Part shown: in pieces, positions 35,405 to 44,468 of the stretch
Layout: every line of letters starts with the position of its first letter
How positions within the stretch are numbered: the stretch's first letter is position 1
Assembly (NCBI GenBank): GCA_015066805.1
Contig: SVNP01000012.1
Coordinates: forward strand, 1-64,000
Direction: 5' to 3'
DNA from: Ruminococcus sp.
GTDB lineage: Bacteria > Bacillota > Clostridia > Oscillospirales > Ruminococcaceae
Length of the DNA: 64,000 bases
The notes under the pieces: generated by a model
Told to the model about the DNA's origin: nothing
Seen by the model: the letters and a program-made list of their open reading frames with translations, nothing else
Databases searched by the model: none
Translations under genes and position numbers: made by a program

Positions 35405-36349
35405 TCATTCTGCCATTTGGAAGAAATCACCTTTTTTCAGGCCAAAGCCCCGCAGCAGATCTGCCACAGCCATGGCTCGGCCGCCTTCCATCTGCACCAC
35501 CAGCGGAGTCACACACATTCCGTCGCCGCATACAAAGCGCATGGTTTTTTCATCCACGATCTCGCCGGGTGCTGCATCGGAGCGTTCATTGCTCAGCACA
35601 GAGGCGTGCAGCTTAATGCGTTTGCCGCCCAGCATAGCGTAGCCGGAAAGGGCACGGATGGTTCTGTCCACGGTCTGTGCCGGCAGAGTAAAGTCCAGCC
35701 GGCTCATTTCCTTGGTGATTTTCTCGGCAGTACAGGCCAGTGCATCATCCTGCACCTCGGGGGTCAGAGTCCCCTCCTCCAGGCAGCGCAGGGTTTCCTG
35801 CAATACCTGTGCGGACATTTCCGCCAGACGGTCATGAAGGGTATCGGCGGTTTCATCGGGAGCAATGGGCGTTTCCAGCTTATACAGCATATCGCCTGTA
35901 TCCAACCCCACCGCCATCTGCATGGCAGTCACGCCGGTTGCGGCATCGCCTGCCAGAATGGAACGCTGAATGGGTGCGGCACCTCTCCAGCGGGGCAGCA
36001 GAGATGCGTGCAGATTGATACAACCATATCGGGGCAGATCTAAGATCTCTTTTGGCAGGATCTGCCCATAGGCAGCCACCACAATGAGATCGGGGGAAAG
36101 CTTTTGCAGCACGGAAAAAGCCTCCTCGGCATCCGCTCCCCGACGCAGGGAAAGGGGCTGGTAAACCTCCAGACCCAGAGCCACGGCCTCGGCCTTTACA
36201 GGAGAAGGCTGCAGCTTATGCCCCCGTCCTCTGGGGCGGTCGGGCTGGGTAAACACGCCCAGGATGCGATGTCCCGCATCGTGCAGCATACGCAGCGCAG
36301 GCACAGCAAAATGGGGCGTACCCATATATACGATGGAAAGGGGATTCAT
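35405..36349 (-). CDS. fmt: Methionyl-tRNA formyltransferase
   Basis: This 314-residue enzyme formylates initiator Met-tRNA using 10-formyl-THF. The N-terminal Rossmann domain carries NLHASLLPRWRGAAP with the catalytic Asn/His, and GLDTGDML with the Asp. The C-terminal OB-like domain (about 205-314) binds tRNA. AAAGGAGC precedes the ATG. It is next to def, as is usual. Confidence 0.96.
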   Translation of the reverse strand: MNPLSIVYMGTPHFAVPALRMLHDAGHRILGVFTQPDRPRGRGHKLQPSPVKAEAVALGLEVYQPLSLRRGADAEEAFSVLQKLSPDLIVVAAYGQILPKEILDLPRYGCINLHASLLPRWRGAAPIQRSILAGDAATGVTAMQMAVGLDTGDMLYKLETPIAPDETADTLHDRLAEMSAQVLQETLRCLEEGTLTPEVQDDALACTAEKITKEMSRLDFTLPAQTVDRTIRALSGYAMLGGKRIKLHASVLSNERSDAAPGEIVDEKTMRFVCGDGMCVTPLVVQMEGGRAMAVADLLRGFGLKKGDFFQMAE

Positions 36350-36382
36350 ACCGACAGCTCCTTTCTCAGGCAGGCAGAGTCT

Positions 36383-36844
36383 TCATTCTTTTTCAAAGGT
36401 CACGAACTCATCCACCAGACGGGTGAACAACTGACCCTCCAGATGATCGTACTCATGGCAGGCACAGCGTGCCTCCAGGTTACTGAGCTTGATCTCATAC
36501 TGCTCACCCTTGCAGTTATAGGCACGCAGGGTGCAGTGCTTGGGGCGAGTAACATATCCCCAGCGGTTGGGTACGGAGAGGCAGCCTTCCACCTCTCTCT
36601 GTTTGCCGGAGGTCTTTACGATCTCGGGGTTAATGGCCTCGATCATGCGGTCGCCCAGATCAATAATGAACACACGCTTCAGCACGCCTACCTGGGGAGC
36701 CGCCAGACCAACACCGTTGGCCTTTTTCAGCGTTTCCTTCATATCTGCCACAAGCTGCTCCAGACGGGCATCAAACTGTTCTACCGGGCGGCAGCGTTTT
36801 GCCAGCACCGGGTCGCCGTCTTTTACAATATTCCGAATTGCCAT
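36383..36844 (-). CDS. def: Peptide deformylase
   Basis: This 153-residue metalloenzyme removes the formyl group from new proteins. All three motifs are present: GVGLAAPQVG, EGCLSVP (Cys ligand) and HEYDHLEG (HExxH-type ligands). GGGAGGAAC precedes the ATG. It pairs with fmt immediately downstream. Confidence 0.96.
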   Translation of the reverse strand: MAIRNIVKDGDPVLAKRCRPVEQFDARLEQLVADMKETLKKANGVGLAAPQVGVLKRVFIIDLGDRMIEAINPEIVKTSGKQREVEGCLSVPNRWGYVTRPKHCTLRAYNCKGEQYEIKLSNLEARCACHEYDHLEGQLFTRLVDEFVTFEKE

Positions 36845-36859
36845 GTATCATGTTCCTCC

Positions 36860-37792
36860 CTATTCAAAGCCCTGACCCCAACGGCGCAGCATTGTTTCCT
36901 CAAAGGTATAGGCATCCGCCCGAAAAGGAAAGGCGATCGCATCCGCATAATACCAGGGGTCGGTATCTGTATTGCATAAAATATGAAAGCTCTGGGCGGG
37001 CATATACCCCTGCCCCAGTAAAAAGCATCGTTTGCCCTCCGCATTCACGGCTTCATCCACGATCAGTACCACATGACCGGGGGAACCGCCCTTACAGAAA
37101 AAATCACCCACACCGGCCTCTGTAAGGGAAACAGGGGCGGATTCTTCTGTCAGCGAGAGGGTACCTGCATAACGCATCACCGTCATCAGGTAGGATTGAA
37201 ACTGTTCATAGGACTCATCCGGCAGCGTCATGGGCAGCCAGGTGACAAAATCGCCCAGCACCAATGCACGCTTGCCCTTCTGCCAGCTCGGATAATCCAG
37301 CAGAAAGCCGCTTGTGGTATGAAAAGCGATCTCATCCTTGCGGTTTTGCTGCCAATAATATTCGCTGTACAGCCTTATGATGCTGTCGGCACACTGCTGC
37401 AGATCGGCAGTGCCGGTATCCATGGTATACACAGCCCCGTAACCGATAGACGAACGGGTCGTGCCATTATGATAATATATGGGGCTGCCCGAAGGATATA
37501 CGGGCTGTTGCCGCAGAAACGCTGTAAAGCTGTCATCCGCAGCGGGGGTTCGGGTGTAGCCCTCCGGCGGAAGAATACGGGTTTCCTGCGTCATTCCGTT
37601 GGGGTCGATGAGCGTGTGCGATTCCAAAGATTTCAGTGTCAGCTCGTCGATCTCCACAGTCACTTGTCGATGATGCCATGTGGGACAGGCGCGACGATAC
37701 ATCATCACGCAGCCTGCCGCCAGCAGCACCCCCAGTACACACCCACACAGAATCCACTGTCGTCGGGTCGGTTTTGCGGGAAATAATTTCAT
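36860..37792 (-). CDS. DUF4846 family secreted/anchored protein
   Basis: This 310-residue protein has an N-terminal membrane anchor (ILCGCVLGVLLAAGCVMMY, about 13-31). A large extracytoplasmic domain follows, fitting DUF4846 (PF16138): GYTRTPAADDSFTAFLRQQPV, QQCADSIIRLYSEYY and GSPGHVVLIVD. The GSPGHxxxxxD segment looks like a Cys/His hydrolase-type active-site edge, but a catalytic role is unproven. GGAGAATATC precedes ATG 37792. It sits between priA and def, where B. subtilis has no gene. Confidence 0.8.
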   Translation of the reverse strand: MKLFPAKPTRRQWILCGCVLGVLLAAGCVMMYRRACPTWHHRQVTVEIDELTLKSLESHTLIDPNGMTQETRILPPEGYTRTPAADDSFTAFLRQQPVYPSGSPIYYHNGTTRSSIGYGAVYTMDTGTADLQQCADSIIRLYSEYYWQQNRKDEIAFHTTSGFLLDYPSWQKGKRALVLGDFVTWLPMTLPDESYEQFQSYLMTVMRYAGTLSLTEESAPVSLTEAGVGDFFCKGGSPGHVVLIVDEAVNAEGKRCFLLGQGYMPAQSFHILCNTDTDPWYYADAIAFPFRADAYTFEETMLRRWGQGFE

Positions 37793-37808
37793 GATATTCT
37801 CCTGTAAT

Positions 37809-40292
37809 TCATACACCGCAGTCACCGTTCATATCGGCAAACATCTGCACAGATGCGAACTGTTTGTCTGCAAGGGCTTCTGCCATCACTCTACGGATAA
37901 ACTTACGCATATCTACGGTATTTTTGCATTTCAGCAGCACACGGTAGCGATATTTTCCGTTGAGCCTGCCATAGCTTGCGGGAACAGGCCCAAGCACACG
38001 CAGCGGCAGCCGAAGCTGCTCTCTGGCGGCGACCTGACCCAATATCTTTACAAACAGCTTTGCTGCTGCAGCCACATGATTTTCCCACAGGCCGGAAAAA
38101 CCGATGACACACAGGTCACATACCGGCGGGAACATCAAAGTACGGCGCATGGCCAGCTCTTCTGTGTAGAAGGTGTCATAATCCTGCTGTGCCGCAAGCT
38201 GCAGCACATAGTGATCCGGCATATGGGTCTGCAAAATGGCTCTGCCGGGAGATTCTCCCCTGCCGCCTCTGCCCACCACCTGCGTGATCAGAGAGAAAGT
38301 ACGCTCATAACTGCGGAAATCACCTGCGTACAAAGCTTTATCAATGGAAACAACACCCACCAGCGTTACATTGGGGAAATCCAGCCCCTTACCGATCATC
38401 TGGGTACCTGCCAGAATATCGTATTCTCCTGCGGCAAATGCCCGAAATCCTGCCTCATAGGCATCACGGGTCATGGTGGTATCGGCATCCATCCGCAGAA
38501 TACGGGCCTGTGGCAGAAGAAGCTGCAGCTCCTCCTCCAGCCTTTGGGTGCCAAAGCCAAGCTGCCGCAAACGGTCATGACCGCAGGCAGGGCAAGCACT
38601 GACAGGGGGCTGCACATGACCGCAATAATGGCACAGCAGACTGCCGTTTGCCTTGTGGAAAGTCATGGGCACGGAGCAATTGGGGCAGTATACAGGCTCA
38701 TTGCATTTGGCACATTGCAGCATGGTATGATATCCGCGGCGGTTCAGCAGCAAAATACTCTGCTCACCCTTTTGCAGATTCTCACGCAAAGCATCGGCCA
38801 ATGCCAGCGAGAACGGCCCGCCGTTGCCGGCTGCACGTTCTTCGTTCATATCCACCACCGTAACCTGCGGCAGCGGTGCCTGATTATATCGCTTGGTCAT
38901 TTTCAGCAGATGATACACCCCTCGCTCCGCCAGATAGCGGCTTTCCAGAGAAGGTGTTGCGGAAGCCAGCACCAACGCCGCACCGTGACGGCGGCAGCGT
39001 TCCTTGGCCACATCTGCCGCATGATAGCGGGGAGATTGGTCCGCTTTATAGGAATGCTCCCCTTCTTCATCCAGAATGATCACGCCGATATCGGGCAGGG
39101 GGGCAAACACAGCACTTCTTGTGCCGATGACCACACGGATCTCTCCGCTGCGGATCAGTTTATCGGTATCCAGCCGCTGTCCCAGCGAAAGTCCGCTGTG
39201 AATCAACGCCACCAGATTGCCGAATCTTGCCTGAAAATACTGCACTACCTGTGGGGTCAGTGCGATCTCGGGCAGCAGCAGCAACGCCTGTCTGCCCTGC
39301 TTCAGCGCAAGATGGATCAGTTGTTCAAATACAGCGGTTTTACCGCTGCCCGTTACGCCGTACAGCAGATATGCCGCTGCGGTACGGGAGATCACAGAAG
39401 CAGCCACGGCATCGTAGGCTGCCTGCTGCTGCTCGGAAAGCACGGTATTTTCGGGAGATACGGTCACTACGGCATCTCTCGGCACGCGCAGGTGGGGGAT
39501 CTCCACTCTGACGGCGATCCCATGCTTCACCAGATTCATCACCACGCCTTCACTGACACCTGCCAGATAGGCGCATTCTTTTGGGGTAAGGGTTTTATGC
39601 TCCCGCAGAATCTCCACTGCCAGCCGTTGTTTTTCCGTGGGACGGAAATCCGTTTCATTGGCCAGAAAGGCATCGGAGAGCCGCACCATGCGGCGATTGC
39701 TGTCATTGACGGCACGTTTTCCCTCGGCAGCACTGACCAGACAGCCCTTTTCCGTCAGGGCTTCCAGCACAGCGGTTTTTTCCGCCGAACCATCGGGGCG
39801 CAGCAGTGCATCCCGTTCCTTTTCGGAGACGGACTGCCGCACCATCCGCAGAAGATTCTCCTCCTGCTCGGTCAGCACGACATTTTTAGGCGGCGGCACG
39901 GGGAGATACCGTTCCTCCAGCCGCATCTGCATACCACCGGGCAAAACGGCACGCACCGCATCATAGCGGGTGCAAAAGGTATGCTCATAGAGCCATTCCA
40001 CCAAGGCCAGCAGTTCATCTGTCAGAACGGGCTCGGTATCCAGCACAGCAGTTACCGGCTTATACACCATCGGCCGTCCGTCGGCGGTCTGTTCTTCCTG
40101 CAGCGGAGTCACCGCCAGCACCATAGCCATTCTGCGGCGGTTGCCCTTGCCAAAGGGCACTGCCACCCGCATACCGGGGCGGATCTGCCCCTGCAGCGCA
40201 GCCGGTACCGTGTAGGTATACAGACGGTCATATCCGGGGGCGGCGGCATTTAGCGCCACCTGTACAGCCATTGGCTCTGTCAAGCGGGACAC
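37809..40292 (-). CDS. priA: Primosomal replication-restart helicase PriA
   Basis: This ~827-residue superfamily 2 helicase reloads the replisome at collapsed forks. An N-terminal 3'-DNA-binding domain (YDRLYTYTVP, GMRVAVPFG) and a winged helix precede the helicase core. Walker A is GVTGSGKTAVF; the DEAH-like box is DEEGEHSYK, as is usual for PriA. Zinc cysteines are in CAKCNEPVYCPNCS and CHYCG. I choose a GTG at 40292, six bases after AGAGGAGG; an internal ATG at 40271 also fits. The B. subtilis gene coaBC, normally upstream, is missing here. Confidence 0.94.
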   Translation of the reverse strand: MSRLTEPMAVQVALNAAAPGYDRLYTYTVPAALQGQIRPGMRVAVPFGKGNRRRMAMVLAVTPLQEEQTADGRPMVYKPVTAVLDTEPVLTDELLALVEWLYEHTFCTRYDAVRAVLPGGMQMRLEERYLPVPPPKNVVLTEQEENLLRMVRQSVSEKERDALLRPDGSAEKTAVLEALTEKGCLVSAAEGKRAVNDSNRRMVRLSDAFLANETDFRPTEKQRLAVEILREHKTLTPKECAYLAGVSEGVVMNLVKHGIAVRVEIPHLRVPRDAVVTVSPENTVLSEQQQAAYDAVAASVISRTAAAYLLYGVTGSGKTAVFEQLIHLALKQGRQALLLLPEIALTPQVVQYFQARFGNLVALIHSGLSLGQRLDTDKLIRSGEIRVVIGTRSAVFAPLPDIGVIILDEEGEHSYKADQSPRYHAADVAKERCRRHGAALVLASATPSLESRYLAERGVYHLLKMTKRYNQAPLPQVTVVDMNEERAAGNGGPFSLALADALRENLQKGEQSILLLNRRGYHTMLQCAKCNEPVYCPNCSVPMTFHKANGSLLCHYCGHVQPPVSACPACGHDRLRQLGFGTQRLEEELQLLLPQARILRMDADTTMTRDAYEAGFRAFAAGEYDILAGTQMIGKGLDFPNVTLVGVVSIDKALYAGDFRSYERTFSLITQVVGRGGRGESPGRAILQTHMPDHYVLQLAAQQDYDTFYTEELAMRRTLMFPPVCDLCVIGFSGLWENHVAAAAKLFVKILGQVAAREQLRLPLRVLGPVPASYGRLNGKYRYRVLLKCKNTVDMRKFIRRVMAEALADKQFASVQMFADMNGDCGV

Positions 40293-40333
40293 ACCCATCC
40301 TCCTCTCCGGCAAGCCTTGGTGCAGCAGGATCA

Positions 40334-40540
40334 TTACTCGGCCTGCTCAGCCTGCTCCACGATCTTATACTTACCTGCCGCAAACTCCTCCACGGCAGTC
40401 TTTACGGGCTTCTCCTCCAGACGCTGCTTGTTCTCGTACAGCGTATCGGCGATCTCTCTTGCGCGCTTGGCAACGCCCAGCACGAAAGCATAATAGTTGT
40501 CATTCTTGGAAATGATCTGATTCATAGACGGTCTTAACAT
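40334..40540 (-). CDS. rpoZ: RNA polymerase omega subunit
   Basis: This 68-residue protein has MNQIISKNDNYYAFVLGVAKRAREI, the conserved N-terminal helices of omega that clamp the beta' C-terminus. The start at ATG 40540 overlaps the gmk stop (ATGTTAA). It assists RNA polymerase assembly and, in some bacteria, ppGpp sensing. Its position after gmk matches B. subtilis yloH. Confidence 0.93.
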   Translation of the reverse strand: MLRPSMNQIISKNDNYYAFVLGVAKRAREIADTLYENKQRLEEKPVKTAVEEFAAGKYKIVEQAEQAE

Positions 40541-41142
40541 GATTTTGTAAACGCTCCTATTCTTTCTTTTGAATACTTTGTGCGGTTTGCCTCGGCCTGC
40601 ACGATGGCACAGAAATCGTCCACCGCATCCTCCAGCTTATCATTCCACACAATATATTGATAACGCTCCGCAAAAGGGATCTCTTCAATGGCTCTTGCAA
40701 TGCGCTGTTCAATGACTTCCTGTGTCTCAGTGCCGCGCTTTTCCAGACGGCGGCGCAGCTCTGCAAGGGTGGGCGGCAAGGTGAAAATCGTCACCGCATC
40801 GGGATGCTCCTCCATGATCTTCAGAGCACCCTGCACCTCGATCTCCAGCACGGCATGCTTGCCTTGTGAACGGATGGACTCCACGCTTTCCTTCAGGGTG
40901 CCGTAGTAATTGTTGCAGTACTGTGCGTACTCCAGCATTTCATTGCCGACAATACGCTTTTCAAAATCCTCACGGGTGAAGAAATGGTAATGCACACCGT
41001 CGATCTCGCCCTCACGGGGATCACGGGTGGTTGCGGACACGGAAACCTCACAGGCGGTGCGTTTTACCACCTCTTTGAGCATGGTACCCTTACCGCAGCC
41101 CGAAGGCCCCGAAAGAATAATCAGCATTCCGCGTTCAGTCAT
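40534..41142 (-). CDS. gmk: Guanylate kinase
   Basis: This 202-residue enzyme converts GMP to GDP. The P-loop is [11 protein letters not shown] (about residue 11), the GMP-binding stretch is [18 protein letters not shown], and the lid region [10 protein letters not shown] is present. Its start overlaps the remA end by eight bases. Confidence 0.96.
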   Translation of the reverse strand: MTERGMLIILSGPSGCGKGTMLKEVVKRTACEVSVSATTRDPREGEIDGVHYHFFTREDFEKRIVGNEMLEYAQYCNNYYGTLKESVESIRSQGKHAVLEIEVQGALKIMEEHPDAVTIFTLPPTLAELRRRLEKRGTETQEVIEQRIARAIEEIPFAERYQYIVWNDKLEDAVDDFCAIVQAEANRTKYSKERIGAFTKSC

Positions 41143-41401
41143 CTTCCTGTTCCTCCTCTGTACCGCCGTTACCGGAAAGTCTTGCGCCGATGGTTTCCGG
41201 CTGAATCGCCGAAAGGATCACATGGTCGCTGTCCATCACGATGACGGCACGGGTTCTTCTGCCGTAGGTGGCATCAATAAGTCTGCCGCGATCTCTGGCA
41301 TCCTGAATGATTCGCTTGATGGGTGCCGATTCGGGGCTGACAATGGTCACCAGACGGGACGATGAGATCATATTGCCAAAGCCGATGTTGATAAGTCGCA
41401 T
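41135..41401 (-). CDS. remA: RemA-like DNA-binding regulator (DUF370)
   Basis: This 88-residue protein is a member of the RemA/DUF370 family. It begins [18 protein letters not shown] and contains [30 protein letters not shown], with the arginine-rich loop that contacts DNA in RemA octamers, and an acidic tail. In B. subtilis RemA activates matrix genes; the targets here are unknown. It is located between yicC and gmk, exactly as in Bacillus. Confidence 0.93.
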   Translation of the reverse strand: MRLINIGFGNMISSSRLVTIVSPESAPIKRIIQDARDRGRLIDATYGRRTRAVIVMDSDHVILSAIQPETIGARLSGNGGTEEEQEDD

Positions 41402-41431
41402 GATAGTAACATCCTTTCCGTCCGCAGGGGA

Positions 41432-42328
41432 TCACTCAATATTCTGGATCTGCTCACGGATCTTTTCGATCTCGGATTTCATATCCACCACAAGGCGGGT
41501 AATGGTCAGTTCCTGCGCTTTGGAACCGATGGTGTTGACCTCACGGTTCATCTCCTGCACCAAAAAGTCCAGCTTACGGCCCACGGGGGCATCCTCTGCC
41601 AGCAGAGAACGGAACTGGGCAATGTGGCTGTGCAGACGCACGGTTTCCTCATCAATGGCGGTTTTTTCCGCAAAAATGGCTGCCTCGGTCAACACACGCT
41701 GCTGGTCGATGTTGGTATCCTTCAGCAGGTCGGTAAGCTTGGCAAACAGCCGCTCCCGATAGCTTTCCGCAACACTTGGGGCAATGGATTCCACCTGACC
41801 CAGCATATTCTCCAGACCATCCAGCTTTGCCAGCAGATCTGCTGCCAGACGCTCGCCCTCGCAGCGGCGCATGGAGAGAAAATGCTCCAGAGCTTCCTCT
41901 GCTACCTGTGCCACCTGCGCCCAGATAGCATCCTCGTCATCCTGGGCTTTGGTGACGGTAAACACATCGGGCAGCCGCAGCAGGGCAGAAAGACGAACAT
42001 CATCCTCCAGCCAATGTCTGCCGTTTTCACCCATTTCCTCATTCAGCGAGCGCAGCGCATTCACATAGCCCTCGGCCACGGAACGGTTGACAACGATCTG
42101 TGCGTCCTTTCCGTCGGGGCGGGTAATGGTCACGCTGACTTCCACCTTACCTCTGGCCACCTTGCCGTTAAGGAAGGTCTTCAGCTTTTCCTCCAGATAC
42201 ATGCATGCTCTGGGTAAACGGGCAGAAAACTCATAATATCTGTGGTTGACAGCACGGATCTCCACCAAAACATCTCTGCCATCGGTCATGGATTGTGCTC
42301 TGCCATAGCCTGTCATACTCTTGGGCAT
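41432..42328 (-). CDS. yicC: YicC/YloC family endoribonuclease
   Basis: This 298-residue protein starts MPKSMTGYGRA and contains EIRAVNHRYYEFSARLPR. A coiled middle follows, and it ends QEMNREVNTIGSKAQ...VVDMKSEIEKIREQIQNIE, the YicC_N and DUF1732 signatures. E. coli YicC is an RNase; the target here is unknown. AGGAGGTTTCTC precedes ATG 42328. It is the first gene of the 16-gene cluster with a promoter just upstream. Confidence 0.93.
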   Translation of the reverse strand: MPKSMTGYGRAQSMTDGRDVLVEIRAVNHRYYEFSARLPRACMYLEEKLKTFLNGKVARGKVEVSVTITRPDGKDAQIVVNRSVAEGYVNALRSLNEEMGENGRHWLEDDVRLSALLRLPDVFTVTKAQDDEDAIWAQVAQVAEEALEHFLSMRRCEGERLAADLLAKLDGLENMLGQVESIAPSVAESYRERLFAKLTDLLKDTNIDQQRVLTEAAIFAEKTAIDEETVRLHSHIAQFRSLLAEDAPVGRKLDFLVQEMNREVNTIGSKAQELTITRLVVDMKSEIEKIREQIQNIE

Positions 42329-42399
42329 GAGAAACCTCCTGTTGCAGTTCATATGAGATCGGCGCATACTACGCCGAGTATACATTGATTCATCTAAAT

Positions 42400-42428
42400 A
42401 GTATATCATATTTTCATGTGAAAATCAA
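42400..42428 (-). promoter_or_regulatory. Sigma-A-like promoter of the yicC-spoVM cluster
   Basis: -35 TTGATT (42423-42428) and -10 TATACT (42400-42405), 17-base spacer, on the minus strand, about 70 bases before the yicC ATG. It is the only clear promoter I see in front of the 15-kb colinear cluster. Confidence 0.8.
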
Positions 42429-42474
42429 GGGGGAAAAGGCTACAATTCGGTTACAATTTCCCCTTGCAAACGCA

Positions 42475-42512
42475 AAAAACGGATGCGGAACAAGGCTTCC
42501 GCATCCGTTTTT
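42475..42512. terminator. Terminator after the RyR-domain gene
   Basis: A perfect 16-bp stem (42475-42490 with 42497-42512) with a 6-base loop and T-run on both strands. It ends the minus-strand transcript from 44312 and insulates the yicC promoter. Confidence 0.92.
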
Positions 42513-42527
42513 GATACACAGGGTAGA

Positions 42528-44312
42528 TTACTTCAGGCCCACACGGCTGTCTTTGTGTTTATCCTTTTCGGAGAGCTCATCAAAGACCACCAGATTGTGG
42601 TGCATTTTTGCCAGATCATTCCGGCTGCTTTGGTGAGGAGAACCGCTGTACACATACCCCTCGGCACGCATATAGGCATTCCAGCGGCGATGCTCCAGCA
42701 TCTCAAACCGACGCAGCGCTTCGCCTTCCAATTGCTCCTCCGGCAGCTCCGCCCCGGGGATCCCGCAATGAATGCGGGCGTGCATATGCAGAGCAGCAGC
42801 CACAGAGGAACGATAATTGTACTCATAGTTCCAGAATTCTTCTGCCTTACCCCATTTCAGATGCCGCTGCAGGGCTTCCTGCTCCAATGCGGAGTCGATG
42901 ATCACCGCTTCCGTATAGGAGGACTCCATATCACCCACAAATTCGATATCGTAGGGCTGCCCGCGGTAATTGGTAATACCCGTCAGAGCCTCCTTGCGGC
43001 GGCTGTTGTACAAGATCGCCTGAATAATGGGATGCACACCGATGCGCTCAAACAGCATCCGCAGGCGCACGGCAGTACGGGTATTCAGGTCATCATCGCC
43101 CAGAGAAACCAGCACATAGTTCGCACGGCGGATCTCGGATATTTTCTCTGCAAAGGCAGCGGTATTCACATCACAGCCGCTATGCACCGTAATGTGATAC
43201 TGCGCTTCGCCTTCGATCATTACGCCGTTATAGGCAGGCGAAAGCAGCTCAGGGGCATCCGCAGTGATTTTTTCCTCCGCCAGCCGATCCTTTTCAAAGG
43301 CATGGATATGCACCCGATAGCCATCCATCTGACCGTACCATGCCAAGGCCTTCAGCATTTCGGTACCGTGATGTCCCATACCCACGATCACGCCATGGAT
43401 CTCCTTCACACCATCCTCAGCCGGCATGGCATTGTCAAACAGGCGGTGGCCATCCTGATACAGCACACGGTTGATCATGGAGCGCACCTCATTGATGCGG
43501 CGCAGGCGCACCTTGCCCTTCTCCACAGCAGTCAGCAGTAGCTCACTTTCGGCGGAAAGAGAAGATACATAGAGGTTGGTATTGGGGCGTTCCCTGCAAA
43601 TTTCGATGAGCTGCAGGGCCATATCCAGATTTTTATCTTCGTCCTCGCCCATGGCGAACAGCCACAGACCTTTCTTTTCGGAATGCCCCAGACGGGCAAT
43701 GGAAGCAATATCCCCACGGAACAAGATTGCGCCAAGGTTGTTGGCTTTCCGCATCAGTTCTTCGGAGGACTCCTTTTCCGTCGCTTCCGCAAATGCAAAG
43801 GCTGCCTTGGGGTGATTGCGCTTCAAATCGGCCGCAAGGATCATGGATTTGTCGGTCAGCTCGGAAAAGACGTACATTTCCCGTCCGTTTGCCAGTGCAT
43901 ACTGGATCCTTGCAGAGAGATTGCGGAACAGCGAAAGTACAAATCCGAAGGTGAACATGGGGGCAAGCACCACAAGCACAGCCGCCCAGAGGAGGTAGCC
44001 CGTTGCCAGCTCTGCCGAGCAGCGTTCGATCCCCGATGCCAGCTCACCGAACTCCACACCCATGGCAAAGGCCTTCATGGCGTGCAGAGCTGCAAGCAGC
44101 ACCGCTTTGGCGGTTTCCGCAAAGGTTCCGGATTCCGCACCGGACATTAACGGGAAAAACCCAACAGCCGCAGAGATCAGAATGCTGACCACGCCCACCC
44201 GAAAAACAGGTGCGTGGATCCCTCGGCTTTTATTGGCTTCAATGGCAATGGCGATAATGGGCGGCACTATGGCCATCCAGATGGAAATCGCCAGACAAAC
44301 AGTCCAAAGCAT
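42528..44312 (-). CDS. Membrane protein with NAD-binding-like domains and C-terminal RyR domain
   Basis: This 594-residue protein has three N-terminal membrane helices (about 2-22, 38-55 and 100-125). Two Rossmann-like regions follow. One spans about 140-260 and starts GREMYVFSELTDKSMILA, with a binding-site-like ALQLIEICRERPNT. The second spans about 320-460 and starts EIHGVIVGMGHHGTEMLKAL, an RCK/TrkA-N-like GxGxxG. The C-terminal ~90 residues (MLEHRRWNAYMRAEGYVYS, then KMHHNLVVFDELSEKDKHKD) match the RyR domain, a fold shared with ryanodine receptors and found in bacterial nucleotide-linked conflict proteins. Start at ATG 44312 after GGAGGATG. I infer a ligand-gated membrane sensor or channel; function is unproven. 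Confidence 0.75.
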   Translation of the reverse strand: MLWTVCLAISIWMAIVPPIIAIAIEANKSRGIHAPVFRVGVVSILISAAVGFFPLMSGAESGTFAETAKAVLLAALHAMKAFAMGVEFGELASGIERCSAELATGYLLWAAVLVVLAPMFTFGFVLSLFRNLSARIQYALANGREMYVFSELTDKSMILAADLKRNHPKAAFAFAEATEKESSEELMRKANNLGAILFRGDIASIARLGHSEKKGLWLFAMGEDEDKNLDMALQLIEICRERPNTNLYVSSLSAESELLLTAVEKGKVRLRRINEVRSMINRVLYQDGHRLFDNAMPAEDGVKEIHGVIVGMGHHGTEMLKALAWYGQMDGYRVHIHAFEKDRLAEEKITADAPELLSPAYNGVMIEGEAQYHITVHSGCDVNTAAFAEKISEIRRANYVLVSLGDDDLNTRTAVRLRMLFERIGVHPIIQAILYNSRRKEALTGITNYRGQPYDIEFVGDMESSYTEAVIIDSALEQEALQRHLKWGKAEEFWNYEYNYRSSVAAALHMHARIHCGIPGAELPEEQLEGEALRRFEMLEHRRWNAYMRAEGYVYSGSPHQSSRNDLAKMHHNLVVFDELSEKDKHKDSRVGLK

Positions 44313-44356
44313 GATACATCCTCCATGGCATATTGTCATACTATTTCTGATATCTC

Positions 44357-44386
44357 ATTATACACCCGCACAACGGCTTTTGTCAA
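44357..44386 (-). promoter_or_regulatory. Consensus sigma-A promoter of the RyR-domain gene
   Basis: -35 TTGACA (44381-44386) and -10 TATAAT (44357-44362), 18-base spacer, minus strand. Both boxes are perfect consensus, unusual in this window. Confidence 0.87.
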
Positions 44387-44401
44387 GGATAGTGCAGGCA
44401 C

Positions 44402-44430
44402 TTGCAATCCACTTTGGGCTGTGTTATAAT
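44402..44430 (+). promoter_or_regulatory. Sigma-A-like promoter of the metallo-hydrolase gene
   Basis: -35 TTGCAA (44402-44407) and -10 TATAAT (44425-44430), 17-base spacer; back-to-back with the RyR promoter. Confidence 0.8.
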
Positions 44431-44468
44431 CTATAATCAGAGGATCAACCGAAAGGAGCAACCATCTT

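Noticed and set aside
37680-40253. 857-codon frame antisense to priA
   Set aside because: Shadow of priA; Gln/His-rich nonsense protein with no initiation site.
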